The notes: generated by a model not told the origin, from the sequence alone. A stretch of 64,000 bases of DNA from Saccharopolyspora rhizosphaerae (GCF_003931915.1 NZ_RSAA01000035.1:186001-250000), one strand, 5' to 3'. Counted from the stretch's first letter, positions 24,512 through 34,006 are shown. Program-made: numbers and translations.

Positions 24512-25420
24512 TCAGATGGCCCGGAAGTCGCGCACCGGCAGGCGCGGGGCGTAGCGGGGCCGGCGCACGCCCGCCGCTACGAGGTAGCGGACGGCCCGGT
24601 GGCGGTGGCCCTCGTACGGGCTGAGGACGTCGAGCATGCCCTCGTCGTCGAGCGGGTGCCCGACCAGAGCGGTCCCGACGATCGTGGGCAGGTGGAAGTC
24701 GCCGACGCTGACCGCGTCGGGGTCGCCCCACGCACGTTGCGCGACCTCGGCCGCCGTCCAGGGGCCGATGCCGGGGATCTTCTGCAGCAGGTCGCGACCC
24801 GCCTCACCGCGGAGGGCGACCGCCTTCTCCAGGCTGCGCGCCGACGAGGCGGCGGCGAGCAGGGTGCGGCGGCGGGCGCCGTCGATGCCCGCGCGGTGCC
24901 ACTCCCAGTCCCGGATCCGGCGGACCTGGTGCGGGTCGGGCACGGTCCACAGCTTCTCGACCGGACCCGGTGCCGGGTGCCCGAAGCGGCGGCACAGTTC
25001 CCGCCACGAGCGCCAGGCCTCGCGGTTGGTGACCTTCTGCTCCAGGACCGCGGCGACGAGGACGTCCCAGACCCTGCCCGAGGCGCACAGGCGCATGCCC
25101 GACGCGTTGCGCATCCCGCGCGTCACGACGTCGTGGGCCGACCGGAAGTCGCTGTCGTCGTCGGAGGCGCCCAGCAGGTCGGGAACACCCGCCAGCACCG
25201 CGTCGGCGCCCGGCCCCCAAGCCGAGGCGCGCACGGTTCCCGGGCGCACCCGGCGCAGGCGCAAGGTCGCCGGGCCGTGGGCCGTGGTGCTCGCCCACCA
25301 CAGCTCACCCTGCTCGACGCGGGTGGTGGGGTCACCGTTACCGCGCCGCAGCGGGGACAGGACCTGCAGCAGGTCGAGGGGGTGGTCGTGGTGCCAGTCA
25401 CGAGTGAGGGGTTCGTCCAT
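24512..25420 (-). CDS. DNA-3-methyladenine glycosylase-like HhH-GPD protein
   Basis: The 302-residue protein carries a helix-hairpin-helix in LLQKIPGIGPWTAAEVAQ and, about 20 residues later, the catalytic aspartate in SVGDFHLP, the AlkA-type pattern. Lys is absent at the bifunctional position, so it should be a monofunctional glycosylase that removes alkylated bases. An AlkA-like N-terminal domain precedes. ATG 25420 is preferred; upstream in-frame codons are unrelated. It follows manC with a 5-bp gap, so the two are co-transcribed although their functions are unrelated. Confidence 0.86.
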   Translation of the reverse strand: MDEPLTRDWHHDHPLDLLQVLSPLRRGNGDPTTRVEQGELWWASTTAHGPATLRLRRVRPGTVRASAWGPGADAVLAGVPDLLGASDDDSDFRSAHDVVTRGMRNASGMRLCASGRVWDVLVAAVLEQKVTNREAWRSWRELCRRFGHPAPGPVEKLWTVPDPHQVRRIRDWEWHRAGIDGARRRTLLAAASSARSLEKAVALRGEAGRDLLQKIPGIGPWTAAEVAQRAWGDPDAVSVGDFHLPTIVGTALVGHPLDDEGMLDVLSPYEGHRHRAVRYLVAAGVRRPRYAPRLPVRDFRAI

Positions 25421-25425
25421 AGCGC

Positions 25426-26526
25426 TCAATCCGCCGTGAACCGTACTCCTCCCGGTGGCAGCTCGACGCCGGGCCAGACCCGGAGGCCCTCGAGCAGTTC
25501 GCACCCGGCACCGACCGTCGCTCCGTCGCCGACCACCGCGTCGCGCAGCACGGCACCGGCTCCCACCCGAGCACCGGTTCCCACCACGCTGCGCTCGACG
25601 ACCGCGCCGTCCTCGACCACCGCGCCGTCGAAGAGCACCGAGCCGCTGACCTGCGCGCCGGAACCGACCTGGCAGCGCGCTCCGACGGTGCTGCCGGAGT
25701 CGACCACCGCGTCCTCGGCGACGCGCGCACCGGTGAGCACCAGGGCACGCCCGGTGCTGCCGGGCAGCGCGTCGGAGGGGGCGTTGCCCAGCACGAGGTC
25801 CGCGCTGCCGCGCACGAACGCGGCGGGGGTTCCCATGTCCAGCCAGTACGACGAGTCGACGTGCCCTTGCACGCGGGCGCCGGCCGCGAGCAGCCCGGGG
25901 AACGTCTCCCGCTCGACCGACACCGGCCGACCAGCGGGGATGTCCTCGATCACCGCCCGGCGGAAGACGTAGCAGCCGGCGTTGATCTGGTCGACCGGCG
26001 GGGTGTCGGTCTTCTCCAGGAAGTCGGTGACCCGCCCTTCGGCGTCGGTGGGCACGCAGCCGAACCGGCGCGGGTCGTCGACCTTGACCAGGTGCAGCGT
26101 GACGTCGGCCGCCGTGCTGCGGTGGGTGTCGAGCAGGTCGGTGAGGTTGACGCCGGAGAGGATGTCGCCGTTGAACACCAGCACGTCCTCGGCGCTGAGC
26201 TTGTCCGAGACGTTGCGGATCGCACCGGCGGTGTCCAGCGGTTCGGACTCCACGACGTACTCGATGTGCAGGCCGAGGTCGGAGCCGTCACCGAAGTGCT
26301 GCTCGAAGACCTCGGCCTTGTAGGAGGTGCCGAGCACCACGTGCTCGATGCCGATCGCGCGGATGCGGGACAGCAGGTGGGCCAGGAAAGGCACCCCGGC
26401 GGTGGGCAACATCGGTTTCGGCGCGGACAGGGTCAGAGGCCGGAGCCGGACCCCCTGACCGCCCACCAGCACGACCGCCTCCGCCTGCGGGCGCGGCTCG
26501 GCCGGGGTCTGCGCATCCGCGGACAT
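25426..26526 (-). CDS. manC: Mannose-1-phosphate guanylyltransferase (NDP-sugar synthase)
   Basis: It converts mannose-1-phosphate and GTP to GDP-mannose. The 366-residue protein begins with the nucleotidyltransferase signature VLVGGQGVRLRPLT and PKPMLPTAG. VFNGDILSG holds the metal-binding Asp, and FLEKTD is the sugar-phosphate site. The C-terminal third is a left-handed beta helix made of imperfect hexapeptides (about 265-340). In mycobacteria the equivalent gene is called manB or manC by different authors. ATG 26526 has GAGGAGG about 10 nt upstream. Rhamnose and mannose genes cluster here, but the sequence best fits GDP-mannose synthesis. Confidence 0.88.
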   Translation of the reverse strand: MSADAQTPAEPRPQAEAVVLVGGQGVRLRPLTLSAPKPMLPTAGVPFLAHLLSRIRAIGIEHVVLGTSYKAEVFEQHFGDGSDLGLHIEYVVESEPLDTAGAIRNVSDKLSAEDVLVFNGDILSGVNLTDLLDTHRSTAADVTLHLVKVDDPRRFGCVPTDAEGRVTDFLEKTDTPPVDQINAGCYVFRRAVIEDIPAGRPVSVERETFPGLLAAGARVQGHVDSSYWLDMGTPAAFVRGSADLVLGNAPSDALPGSTGRALVLTGARVAEDAVVDSGSTVGARCQVGSGAQVSGSVLFDGAVVEDGAVVERSVVGTGARVGAGAVLRDAVVGDGATVGAGCELLEGLRVWPGVELPPGGVRFTAD

Positions 26527-26710
26527 CGGCGTCGTCCTCCTCTACCTGACCTAGATCGATGACGAAAACCCATTGGGGGGAATACTCTGGCAGTGGCACC
26601 GGCATAATGACATCGGGCCCGTGCCCGACGGCCGTGCCCGGTCCCACACCACACCCGGTGCGCAGCCGGGTTTGGCACCACCGACTGCGAACGACTGAGA
26701 GGGCATCCAC

Positions 26711-27073
26711 ATGGACCCGCGCCTCCGAGCCGACGAAGCACTTGCTCGCGCGCGGGCACGCGGCGCGTTCGTCGTCACACCGGACAACGCCACGTCGCCG
26801 ATGGATGCGGCGAACACCGTGCGGATCCCGCGCGAGATCGTCGACAGCGTGGTCGCCGACACGGACACGAACATGCTTCCCACGGCCGGTCAGACGATGC
26901 AGCAGCAGCCCCAGTTCCCGACCACCGACTCGAACCTGGGGTGGCCGACCGAGGACTACGGGCAGTCGCAGCAGGGAATGCCTCCCAACCCGTACCAGTC
27001 GCAGCGCGCTCCGCACGAGTTCGGGCCGCTCGGCTCGCACCCGGGGCAGCCGCAGTACCCGCAGCAGTACTGA
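26711..27073 (+). CDS. Conserved Gln/Pro-rich hypothetical protein
   Basis: The function is not recognised. The 120-residue protein has a conserved-looking N-terminal half (MDPRLRADEALARARARG, then FVVTPDNATSPMDAANTV and IPREIVDSVV). The C-terminal half is low complexity, rich in Gln, Pro and Ser, and probably disordered. It has no signal peptide or membrane segment. From memory, homologues beginning with MDPR and containing VTPDNATSPMD are widespread in Pseudonocardiaceae and relatives. It is divergent from manC and converges with wbbL with 3 bp between stops. Confidence 0.75.
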   Translation: MDPRLRADEALARARARGAFVVTPDNATSPMDAANTVRIPREIVDSVVADTDTNMLPTAGQTMQQQPQFPTTDSNLGWPTEDYGQSQQGMPPNPYQSQRAPHEFGPLGSHPGQPQYPQQY

Positions 27074-27076
27074 GCG

Positions 27077-27937
27077 TCAGCGCGCCTGGACCTTGGCGCG
27101 CGCCGCGAGCCCGACCTTCAGCGCGAGGCGCAGCGGCGCCCACTTGGGGCCCTGGTAGCGGTCGGCCAGGTAGCGGTAGGCGGAGCGGTGGTGCTCGGCG
27201 AGCATCCGCTTGCTCACCTTGGAGGTCGAGGCGCCGCCGATGTGCATGACCTCGGCGCTGGGCACGTAGACGTTGAGCCAGCCCTTCTTGCCCAGCCGGT
27301 CACCGAGGTCGACGTCCTCGAAGTACATGAAGTAGCGCGGGTCGAACCCGTCGACGGAGTCGAAGGCCTCGCGCCGCAGCAGCAGGCAGGACCCCGACAA
27401 CCAGCCCGCGGTGCGCTCGCTGCGGCCCGCCTCGGACTGCCGGTAGGCGCGCGACCAGGGGTTGCCGGGCCAGACCTTGACGAACAGGGCGTGGCCGACG
27501 CCACGCCCGATCGAGGGCAGCAGCCGTGCCGAGGGGTAGACCTCGCCGCCGGGTTCGGTGATCAGCGGTCCGAAGGCCCCACCGCGCGGCCAGCGCCCGG
27601 CCGCCGCGATCAGCTCGTCGAGACTGCCCGCGCCCCACTCCAGGTCCGGGTTGGCGATGACCACCCACCCGTGCTCGGGACCGAGCGCGGCGACTCCGCG
27701 GTTGGCCCCTCCCCCGTAACCGAGGTTGCCGCCGGTGGGCACGAGTTCGACGTGGTCGTGCTGCTGCGCCGCCCGCTGCGGCGCGCCGTCCTGCGACCCG
27801 TTGTCGGCGAGGATCACGCGGACCGGGCGCTCGGTGGCCTTGTCGAGCGTGTCGAGGAAGCGCTGCAGCGTCTCGCCGGGCGAGTAGGTCACGGTGACGA
27901 CGGCGAGCTCGTCGCCGTAGGTGCGCGGGTTGGTCAC
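27077..27937 (-). CDS. wbbL: Rhamnosyltransferase WbbL-like (GT2)
   Basis: In mycobacteria WbbL transfers L-rhamnose from dTDP-rhamnose to GlcNAc-PP-decaprenol, making the linker between peptidoglycan and arabinogalactan. The 286-residue protein is a GT-A enzyme: AVVTVTYSPGETLQRFLDTL at the start, ADNGSQDGAP, NLGYGGGANRGVA, the NPDLEW aspartate motif, GWLSGSCLLLRREAF and FMYFEDVDLGDRLG. Length and neighbourhood (manC, rmlD) match WbbL. The start is GTG with no Shine-Dalgarno; GAATGT lies 7-12 nt upstream. It is in the same direction as two GT4 genes upstream, 36 bp from the nearer one. Confidence 0.88.
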   Translation of the reverse strand: MTNPRTYGDELAVVTVTYSPGETLQRFLDTLDKATERPVRVILADNGSQDGAPQRAAQQHDHVELVPTGGNLGYGGGANRGVAALGPEHGWVVIANPDLEWGAGSLDELIAAAGRWPRGGAFGPLITEPGGEVYPSARLLPSIGRGVGHALFVKVWPGNPWSRAYRQSEAGRSERTAGWLSGSCLLLRREAFDSVDGFDPRYFMYFEDVDLGDRLGKKGWLNVYVPSAEVMHIGGASTSKVSKRMLAEHHRSAYRYLADRYQGPKWAPLRLALKVGLAARAKVQAR

Positions 27938-27973
27938 GCCACGACATTCTGCTGCAGCGCGGTCACCGTCGGG

Positions 27974-29122
27974 TCAGCGGGTGCGGGCGTGGTGGGCGCG
28001 CGCGTAGGCCTCGCGGTGCTGGGTCGCGCAGGCGCCCCAGGTGAACCCCTTGGCCCGCAGTTGCGCGGCGGCGGCCAGGGCTGAGCGGCGGGCCGGGTCG
28101 TCGAGGAGTTCCCGCACCCCGGCGGCGATGTCGGTGGGCCGCACGCCGCAGTAGGCGACGGCGTCGCCGCCGACCTCGGGCAGGCTCAACCGGCGTGTGG
28201 TGAGCACCGGCGCTCCGCAGGCCATGGCTTCCAGCACGGGCAGCCCGAAGCCCTCGCCGAGGCTGGGGTAGGCGACCAGCCGCGCGCCGCCGAGGAACCC
28301 GGCGAGCTGGTCGAACGGCAGGTAGCCGGCCCGGATCACGCGGATCCGGTGCGGCACCGATTCCAGCGCGCGCTCAACCCGGGTGTCCCAACCGGGTTGC
28401 CCCGCGAGCACGAGGGCCGGTAACTCCGCGCGCTTGCCCTGGCAGGCGTGGGTGAAACCGCGGATGAGCGCGGGAACGTTCTTGCGCGGTTCAAGAGCGC
28501 CGAGGAAGGCGACGTAGGGCTCGTCGAAGAGGTTCAGGCGGTCCCGGACGCCCTGGACCTCCTCGGGCGTCGGCGGGTGGAAGCGGTCCGGGTCGACGCC
28601 GTGGTAGCTGACAGCCAGCCGGTTGCGGTCGGCTCCGGCGGTGCGCGCGAGCTCGGCAGCGGTGGCTTGGCTGGGCACCACGCAGATCTCGGCGCGCCGC
28701 AACGCCGCTCGCGTCCAGGCGCGGAAGAAGCGGGCCTTGACCCGGGAGTGCACGCGGCGGTTGGTGAAGAAGGTGGCGTCGTGCAGGGTCACCACGGACG
28801 CGGCCGGGTTGCCCAGTGGCGTCGTGTAGTGCGGCGAGTGCAGGACGTCAGCACCGAGCCTCTTGACCAGCACCGGCAACGTCGTCTGCTCCCACGTCAA
28901 CCGCGCGGTCCGGGTCGCGACCGCTTCCGCGGCGGGGAGGACCTGCGAGTTCGGCGCGAGGGTGGAGTACAGCGCGGCGTCCCGCGGTTGGCACGCCACG
29001 GTGATCCGCGCACCGTCCGAGTCCAGCGCCGCGAGCAGGGAATCGACGTACCGTCCGACGCCGCCTCGATCCGCGGGCACCGCGGTGGCGTCGACGAGTA
29101 CGTGCGGTTCGCCTCTGTGCAC
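27974..29122 (-). CDS. Glycosyltransferase family 4
   Basis: This is a 382-residue GT-B enzyme. Its N-terminus VLVDATAVPADRGGVGRYV is the acceptor-side loop typical of GT4 enzymes of mannosyl/rhamnosyl type. YVAFLGALEPRKNVPALI marks the start of the donor domain, and the donor-binding E-x7-E motif lies in SLGEGFGLPVLEAMACG. The sugar and acceptor are unknown; dTDP-rhamnose and GDP-mannose are both made nearby. The start GTG 29122 has no Shine-Dalgarno but a TACTCT hexamer 7-12 nt upstream. Two similar GT4 genes lie at 29238 and 33996. Confidence 0.88.
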   Translation of the reverse strand: MHRGEPHVLVDATAVPADRGGVGRYVDSLLAALDSDGARITVACQPRDAALYSTLAPNSQVLPAAEAVATRTARLTWEQTTLPVLVKRLGADVLHSPHYTTPLGNPAASVVTLHDATFFTNRRVHSRVKARFFRAWTRAALRRAEICVVPSQATAAELARTAGADRNRLAVSYHGVDPDRFHPPTPEEVQGVRDRLNLFDEPYVAFLGALEPRKNVPALIRGFTHACQGKRAELPALVLAGQPGWDTRVERALESVPHRIRVIRAGYLPFDQLAGFLGGARLVAYPSLGEGFGLPVLEAMACGAPVLTTRRLSLPEVGGDAVAYCGVRPTDIAAGVRELLDDPARRSALAAAAQLRAKGFTWGACATQHREAYARAHHARTR

Positions 29123-29128
29123 CAGGAA

Positions 29129-29134
29129 AGAGTA
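29129..29134 (-). promoter_or_regulatory. -10 hexamer TACTCT (minus strand), probable leaderless start
   Basis: The hexamer lies 7-12 nt upstream of the GTG at 29122, with no Shine-Dalgarno, so this GT4 gene may have its own leaderless promoter. Confidence 0.5.
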
Positions 29135-29237
29135 CGGCGAACGTTCCCACTTCCGTGTCGAGTACGCGAAATTCGTGCAGCGTCACCTCACCGCTGTGAG
29201 CGGGGGGAACTTCACGATCCTCCGGGCGCCGGCTCGG

Positions 29238-30323
29238 TCAGGCGAGGTCGAGGTGGATCCGCCAGATGTCGCGGGCGGACCGTTCCCACGAGAAGTGCGC
29301 GGCACGGCGGGTTCCGGCCGAGGCGAGCTGGGAGCGGTGCTGCGGGTCGTCGACGACGCGGCGGAGCGCGGCGGCCAGGGCTGGCGGGTCGGCTCGGGGG
29401 ACCTGTTCGCCCGCGCCAGCCGCGACTTCGACCAAGGCCGGTGCGTCGGAGTGGACGACCGGGACGCCGAGGGCCATGGCTTCCAGCAGCGGGAGGCCGA
29501 ACCCCTCGGCGAGGCTCGGGGCGACCAGGGCGGTGGCTCCGCGCATCAGCGCCGCCAGGCCGGAGTCGGCGACGTCGGTGAGCACGCGGAGGTGGCGGTA
29601 GCCGTGGTCGGCGGCGAGCGCGGGCAGGTCGAGGTCGCCCCACCCGGGCCGGCCCACGACCAGCAGCGGGATGTCGGGAGCGTGCGGTTCGGCGAGGGCG
29701 CGGACCAGGTGCTCGTAGCCCTTGCGGGGTTCGACGGTGCCCACGGCGAGCAGGTACCGGTCCGGGACGTCGAGGTGCACAGCGGATCCGGGCTCGTCCA
29801 GCAGGTCCGGGCTCACGCCTTCGGGAACCACGTGGGGCCGGGTGTCGAGCGGGATCCGGCCGGCGAGGTCGTCGGCGACGGCCCGGGTCGGCACGACCAG
29901 CGCGTCCGCGTGGCGGGCCGCTCGGGTGATCATGCGCCGGTGCCAGGACACCCCGCGCGGGGTGAGGGTTTCCGGATGGCTCCAGGGGACCGTGTCGTGC
30001 ACGGTGACGACGAGGCCGCGTCCGCGCCGGCGCGGGGGTGCGAGCGGTGTCATCGCGTGCACCGCGTCACCGCCCGGCCACAGCGGGAGACCGAGCTCCC
30101 AGGCGGCGATCAGCGCGCGACGCGGCAGCGGCAGGACGCGAGGCCCCTCCACGCCTGGCACGCGCGCTCGCTCCGGGTCTCCGCTGCGGCTGATCGCGCT
30201 GGTCACCCTCCACCCGTCGGGTGCCGTGCCGGCCAGCGCGCGCAGCAGTTCCCGGGTGCAGCGGCCGGTGCCGCCGGGGACCGGGGCCAGCAACTGCTCG
30301 GCGATGGCAACCAGCTCGGGCAC
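29238..30323 (-). CDS. Glycosyltransferase family 4
   Basis: This 361-residue GT-B enzyme begins VPELVAIAEQLLAPVPGGTGR. It has LLAVGTVEPRKGYEHLVRAL at the start of the donor domain and SLAEGFGLPLLEAMALG as the E-x7-E donor motif. VHDTVPWSHPE marks the middle of the acceptor domain. GTG 30323 is chosen as the family N-terminus; a long in-frame extension to 30578 is antisense to the GT2 gene and unlikely. It is divergent from the GT2 gene at 30382 across 58 bp and is 115 bp upstream of the next GT4 gene. The substrate is unknown. Confidence 0.86.
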   Translation of the reverse strand: MPELVAIAEQLLAPVPGGTGRCTRELLRALAGTAPDGWRVTSAISRSGDPERARVPGVEGPRVLPLPRRALIAAWELGLPLWPGGDAVHAMTPLAPPRRRGRGLVVTVHDTVPWSHPETLTPRGVSWHRRMITRAARHADALVVPTRAVADDLAGRIPLDTRPHVVPEGVSPDLLDEPGSAVHLDVPDRYLLAVGTVEPRKGYEHLVRALAEPHAPDIPLLVVGRPGWGDLDLPALAADHGYRHLRVLTDVADSGLAALMRGATALVAPSLAEGFGLPLLEAMALGVPVVHSDAPALVEVAAGAGEQVPRADPPALAAALRRVVDDPQHRSQLASAGTRRAAHFSWERSARDIWRIHLDLA

Positions 30324-30368
30324 CCGACCAGCTTCGCACGCGCTGGACCGCTGCGGAGCGCGTGCCAC

Positions 30369-30374
30369 TAGGTT
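30369..30374 (+). promoter_or_regulatory. -10 hexamer TAGGTT, probable leaderless start
   Basis: The hexamer lies 8-13 nt upstream of the GTG at 30382, with no Shine-Dalgarno. Confidence 0.5.
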
Positions 30375-30381
30375 CCTCCTC

Positions 30382-31302
30382 GTGACATCAGACGGGGTGC
30401 GCACCACGGTCATCGTGATCACCTGGCGCGGCCGCGCCCACATCGACGCCTGCCTGGACGCGCTCGCCGCCCAGACGCGTCCACATCGGACACTCGTGGT
30501 GGACAACGCCTCCGACGACGGCACCGCCGAGCTGCTCGTCGCGCACCCCGGGGTCGGGGTGCTGCGCCTGCCGCGCAACCGCGGCTACGCGGGCGGCTTG
30601 GCCGCGGCGCTGCCGCACGTGACGACGCCCTTCGTGGCCTGGCTCAACGACGACGCCGCCCCTGCTCCGGACTGGCTCGAGGTGGCGGAAGGGAACCTCG
30701 CGCGCAACCCGAACGCCGCTGCGGCCACGTCCGTGCTGCGCACCCCGGACGGTGACGTGCAGTCGACCGGCGTGCGGTTGACCGTCGACGGGCACGGCGC
30801 CGACGCGACCGGCAACGGCGCGGTCTTCGGGTTCTGCGGCGGGGCTGCGCTGCTGCGCACCGATGTCCTGCGCGAGGTGGGAGGCGTTCCTGCGGAGTTC
30901 TTCTGCTACTACGAGGACACCGACACCGCGTGGCGGCTGCGGCTGGCCGGGTTCGACGTGGTGCGCACCGAGGCGACCGCCACGCACCTGCACGGAGCCA
31001 GCACGCGACCGGGGTCGGCACTCTTCCACCGCTGGAACGAGAGGAACCGCGTGATCACGCTGCTGCGCTGCGCCCCGGCGGGCGTGGCGGTGCGCGAGCT
31101 CGCGAGGTTCGCGGCCCTCACCGCACTGCTGCCGTGGCGGGACCTGCCCGACCGGCCGCCGAACCTGCGAGCCGTCCTGCGGCTGCGGGTGCTGGTGGAG
31201 GTCGCCTTCCGCCTCCCCGCTGCGCTACGGGCCCGCCGACTGGTCAGGCGAGCGGCGACCGTTCCCCGCCGCGCGGTGTGGGAAGCCTGGGCGGGCCGCT
31301 GA
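30382..31302 (+). CDS. Glycosyltransferase family 2
   Basis: This 306-residue GT-A enzyme shows TVIVITWRGRAHIDACLDAL at the start, VVDNASDDGTAELL, NRGYAGGLAAAL, the aspartate-rich AWLNDDAAP (DxD-like metal site), GFCGGAALLRTDVL and FFCYYEDTDTAWRLRLAG. The pattern is that of rhamnosyltransferase-like GT2 proteins, similar to WbbL. A basic C-terminal region with Arg-rich helices follows. GTG 30382 fits the family N-terminus. The sugar is unknown. A GT2-GT4 fusion gene follows 205 bp downstream in the same direction. Confidence 0.87.
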   Translation: MTSDGVRTTVIVITWRGRAHIDACLDALAAQTRPHRTLVVDNASDDGTAELLVAHPGVGVLRLPRNRGYAGGLAAALPHVTTPFVAWLNDDAAPAPDWLEVAEGNLARNPNAAAATSVLRTPDGDVQSTGVRLTVDGHGADATGNGAVFGFCGGAALLRTDVLREVGGVPAEFFCYYEDTDTAWRLRLAGFDVVRTEATATHLHGASTRPGSALFHRWNERNRVITLLRCAPAGVAVRELARFAALTALLPWRDLPDRPPNLRAVLRLRVLVEVAFRLPAALRARRLVRRAATVPRRAVWEAWAGR

Positions 31303-31507
31303 TCCGGACGGCAGGGCCGCTCGGCCGGCCGAGCGCCGCTGCGCTGTTCCACTGAGAGCGACCACGCCCTCACGCCGAGTTCTGGTGCGGCCCCCAGGAG
31401 CTACGCCGAGAAGGCTTGCGAGCCAGGACAGCGTCCGAAGGGCGCTGGACGACCGAATTGACCGAACACCCGGGCGGCGCGAGTTCGACATGGTGCAGGC
31501 TTGGGGC

Positions 31508-34006
31508 GTGGTCGAAGCGAACCTGCCCGTCGTCTCCGTGATCGTCGTCAACTACCGCGGCGCGGACGACACCATCACCTGCCTGCGCGCGGTGCACGAC
31601 GAACTGGACTACCCGGCGGACAAGCTGGAGGTGCTCTGCGTCGACAACGCCTCCGGTGACGGTTCGGCCCACCGCATCCGGGAGGCCGTGCCCGAGGCGC
31701 GGCTCATCGCATCCCCGAGCAACACCGGGTTCGCCGGGGGCTGCAACCTGGCTGCGCGCGAGGCCTCCGGGCAGGTCCTGGCGTTCCTCAACAACGACGC
31801 CCGCCCGGACCGCAGCTGGGTGCGCGCGGCGGTCGAGGCGCTGCGGACCGAACCGACCGTCGGCGCGGTCGCCAGCAAGGTGCTGGACTGGGACGGTCGG
31901 CGCATCGACTTCGTCGACGGCGGCCTCACCTGGTTCGGCATGGGCTACAAGCGGCACGCCGGTGAGCTCGACGACGGCTCGCACGACGCCGCCCGCGACG
32001 TGCTGTTCGGGACCGGGTCGGCGTTGTTCGTGCGCGCGGAGTTGTTCGCCGCCCTCGACGGGTTCGACGAGCGCTTCTTCATGTTCTACGAGGACGTGGA
32101 CCTGGGCTGGCGGCTCAACCTGCGCGGCTGGCGGGTCCGCTACGAGCCGAGGTCGCTGACCTTCCACCGCCACCACGCCTCGATGGCCGAGGTCTCCTCG
32201 TCCCGCGAGCACTACCTGCTGGAGCGCAACGCGCTGGCCGCGCTGTACAAGAACGTCTCCGACGAGACCCTCGCCCAGGCGCTCCCGGCGGCGATGGCGC
32301 TGGCGGTGCGGCGGGCCACCGCACGCGGGGAGATCGACCCGACGCAGCTGGAGATCACCCGGCGCGGCGAGACCGAGGACGACTCGCCGGTGCCGATCGA
32401 CCGCTCCGCGCTGGCGGGGATGCTGGCCCTCGACCAGTTCGTGGAACTGCTGCCGTCGCTGAAGGTCTCCCGCGAGCTAGAGCAGCAGGCGCGGGTGCGC
32501 AGCGACGCCGACCTGCTGCCGCTGATGCGCAAGGCGATGGAGCCCGCCTACCCGCTGCCGCGCTACCTGGCCGCGCACGACGCGCTGGTGGAGGCCTTCG
32601 AGCTGGACGAGGTGTTCGGGCGTCCGCGCACGATCGTCGTCATCACCGGGGACGCGATCACCGAGCGGATGGCGGGCCCGGCGATCCGCGCCTGGCACAT
32701 GGCCGAGGTGCTGGCCGCCGAGCACACCGTCCGGCTGGTCAGCGTCAACGCCCGGGTGAACCCGCCGGAATCGGACTTCGAGGTGATCGCGGCCAAGCCG
32801 CGCGAGCTGGCCGAGCACGTCGAGTGGGCCGACATCGTGGTGCTGCAAGGGCACGTGCTGGAGATGGTGCCCGCGCTCAAGCGCGTCGACTCCACCAAGA
32901 TCGTGGTCTGCGACGTCTACGACCCGATGCACCTGGAACTGCTGGAGCAGGGCCGGGAGACCGACGACGAACGCCGAGCCGCCGACCTCACCGGGGTCAC
33001 GAAGGTGCTCAACACCCAATTGGAGCGCGGCGACTTCTTCCTGTGCGCGTCGGAGCGCCAGCGGCACTTCTGGCTCGGCCACCTCGCCTCGCTGGGCCGG
33101 CTGACGCCCGGCCTCTACGACAACGACCCGACGGTGCGCTCCCTGCTGTCGGTGGTGCCGTTCGGGCTGCCGTCGGTGGCGCCGCGCCGCACGGCCCCCG
33201 CGATCAAGGGCACGCGGCCGGGCATTTCGGCCGACGACAAGGTCGTCCTGTGGGCGGGTGGCGTCTACAGCTGGTTCGACCCGCTGACGCTGCTGCACGC
33301 GGTGGACCGGCTCTCGCAGCGGCGCAGCGACGTGCGGTTGTTCTTCCTCGGCATGAAGCACCCCAACCCGGACGTGCCCGAGATGGGCATGGCCGGGCGG
33401 ACGCGGTCGCTGGCGCAGCGGCTGGGGCTCACCGACAAGTTCGTGTTCTTCAACGAGACGTGGGTGCCCTACCAGGAGCGGCAGAACTTCCTGCTGGACG
33501 CCGACTGCGGGGTCACCACGCACTTCGAGCACGTGGAGACCACCTTCGCGTTCCGCACCCGGGTGCTGGACTACCTGTGGTCGGGGCTGCCGGTGATCAC
33601 CACTGACGGCGACTCCTTCGCGGACCTCGTGCGCAGTGAGGGCATCGGCGTGGTGGTGCCCGCCGAGGACCCGGAGGCACTGGCGGACGCGTTGGAGAAG
33701 GTCCTCTACGACGGGGAGTTCGCCGCCGAGTGCCGCCGCCGGATCGGGCCGGTGCGGGAGCGGTTCACCTGGGAGTCGGTGCTGGCACCGCTGACCGCGT
33801 TCTGCCGCGACCCGCGCCCGGCCGCCGACCGGCTCACCGCCGCCGCGCCACTGGTGCGCAGCGCCCGCCCGAGCAGGATCGAGGCGGCGCGCCGGGACCT
33901 GGGACTGCTGCGGGAGTACCTCGACGCCGGTGGTCCCGCCGAGGTCGCCAAGCGGGCGGCCGGCCGCGTTCGGCGCCTCGCCGGGGAACGGCTCCGTGGC
34001 CGCTGA
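31508..34006 (+). CDS. Two-domain glycosyltransferase (GT2 plus GT4 fusion)
   Basis: This 832-residue protein joins two transferases. The N-terminal GT2 domain (about 1-260) has VSVIVVNYRGADDTI, VDNASGDGSAHRI, NTGFAGGCNLAA, FLNNDARP and FMFYEDVDLGWRLNL. A helical linker (about 270-390) follows. The GT4-like GT-B domain (about 395-800) has VVITGDAITERMAGPAIRAW, VVLWAGGVYSWFDPLTLL and the donor-side FRTRVLDYLWSGLPVITTDGD. Such fusions often add two sugars in turn to a surface polysaccharide. GTG 31508 lies 7 nt after CAGGCT; an ATG at 31490 is an alternative. The next GT4 gene overlaps its 3' end by 11 bp. Confidence 0.83.
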   Translation: MVEANLPVVSVIVVNYRGADDTITCLRAVHDELDYPADKLEVLCVDNASGDGSAHRIREAVPEARLIASPSNTGFAGGCNLAAREASGQVLAFLNNDARPDRSWVRAAVEALRTEPTVGAVASKVLDWDGRRIDFVDGGLTWFGMGYKRHAGELDDGSHDAARDVLFGTGSALFVRAELFAALDGFDERFFMFYEDVDLGWRLNLRGWRVRYEPRSLTFHRHHASMAEVSSSREHYLLERNALAALYKNVSDETLAQALPAAMALAVRRATARGEIDPTQLEITRRGETEDDSPVPIDRSALAGMLALDQFVELLPSLKVSRELEQQARVRSDADLLPLMRKAMEPAYPLPRYLAAHDALVEAFELDEVFGRPRTIVVITGDAITERMAGPAIRAWHMAEVLAAEHTVRLVSVNARVNPPESDFEVIAAKPRELAEHVEWADIVVLQGHVLEMVPALKRVDSTKIVVCDVYDPMHLELLEQGRETDDERRAADLTGVTKVLNTQLERGDFFLCASERQRHFWLGHLASLGRLTPGLYDNDPTVRSLLSVVPFGLPSVAPRRTAPAIKGTRPGISADDKVVLWAGGVYSWFDPLTLLHAVDRLSQRRSDVRLFFLGMKHPNPDVPEMGMAGRTRSLAQRLGLTDKFVFFNETWVPYQERQNFLLDADCGVTTHFEHVETTFAFRTRVLDYLWSGLPVITTDGDSFADLVRSEGIGVVVPAEDPEALADALEKVLYDGEFAAECRRRIGPVRERFTWESVLAPLTAFCRDPRPAADRLTAAAPLVRSARPSRIEAARRDLGLLREYLDAGGPAEVAKRAAGRVRRLAGERLRGR

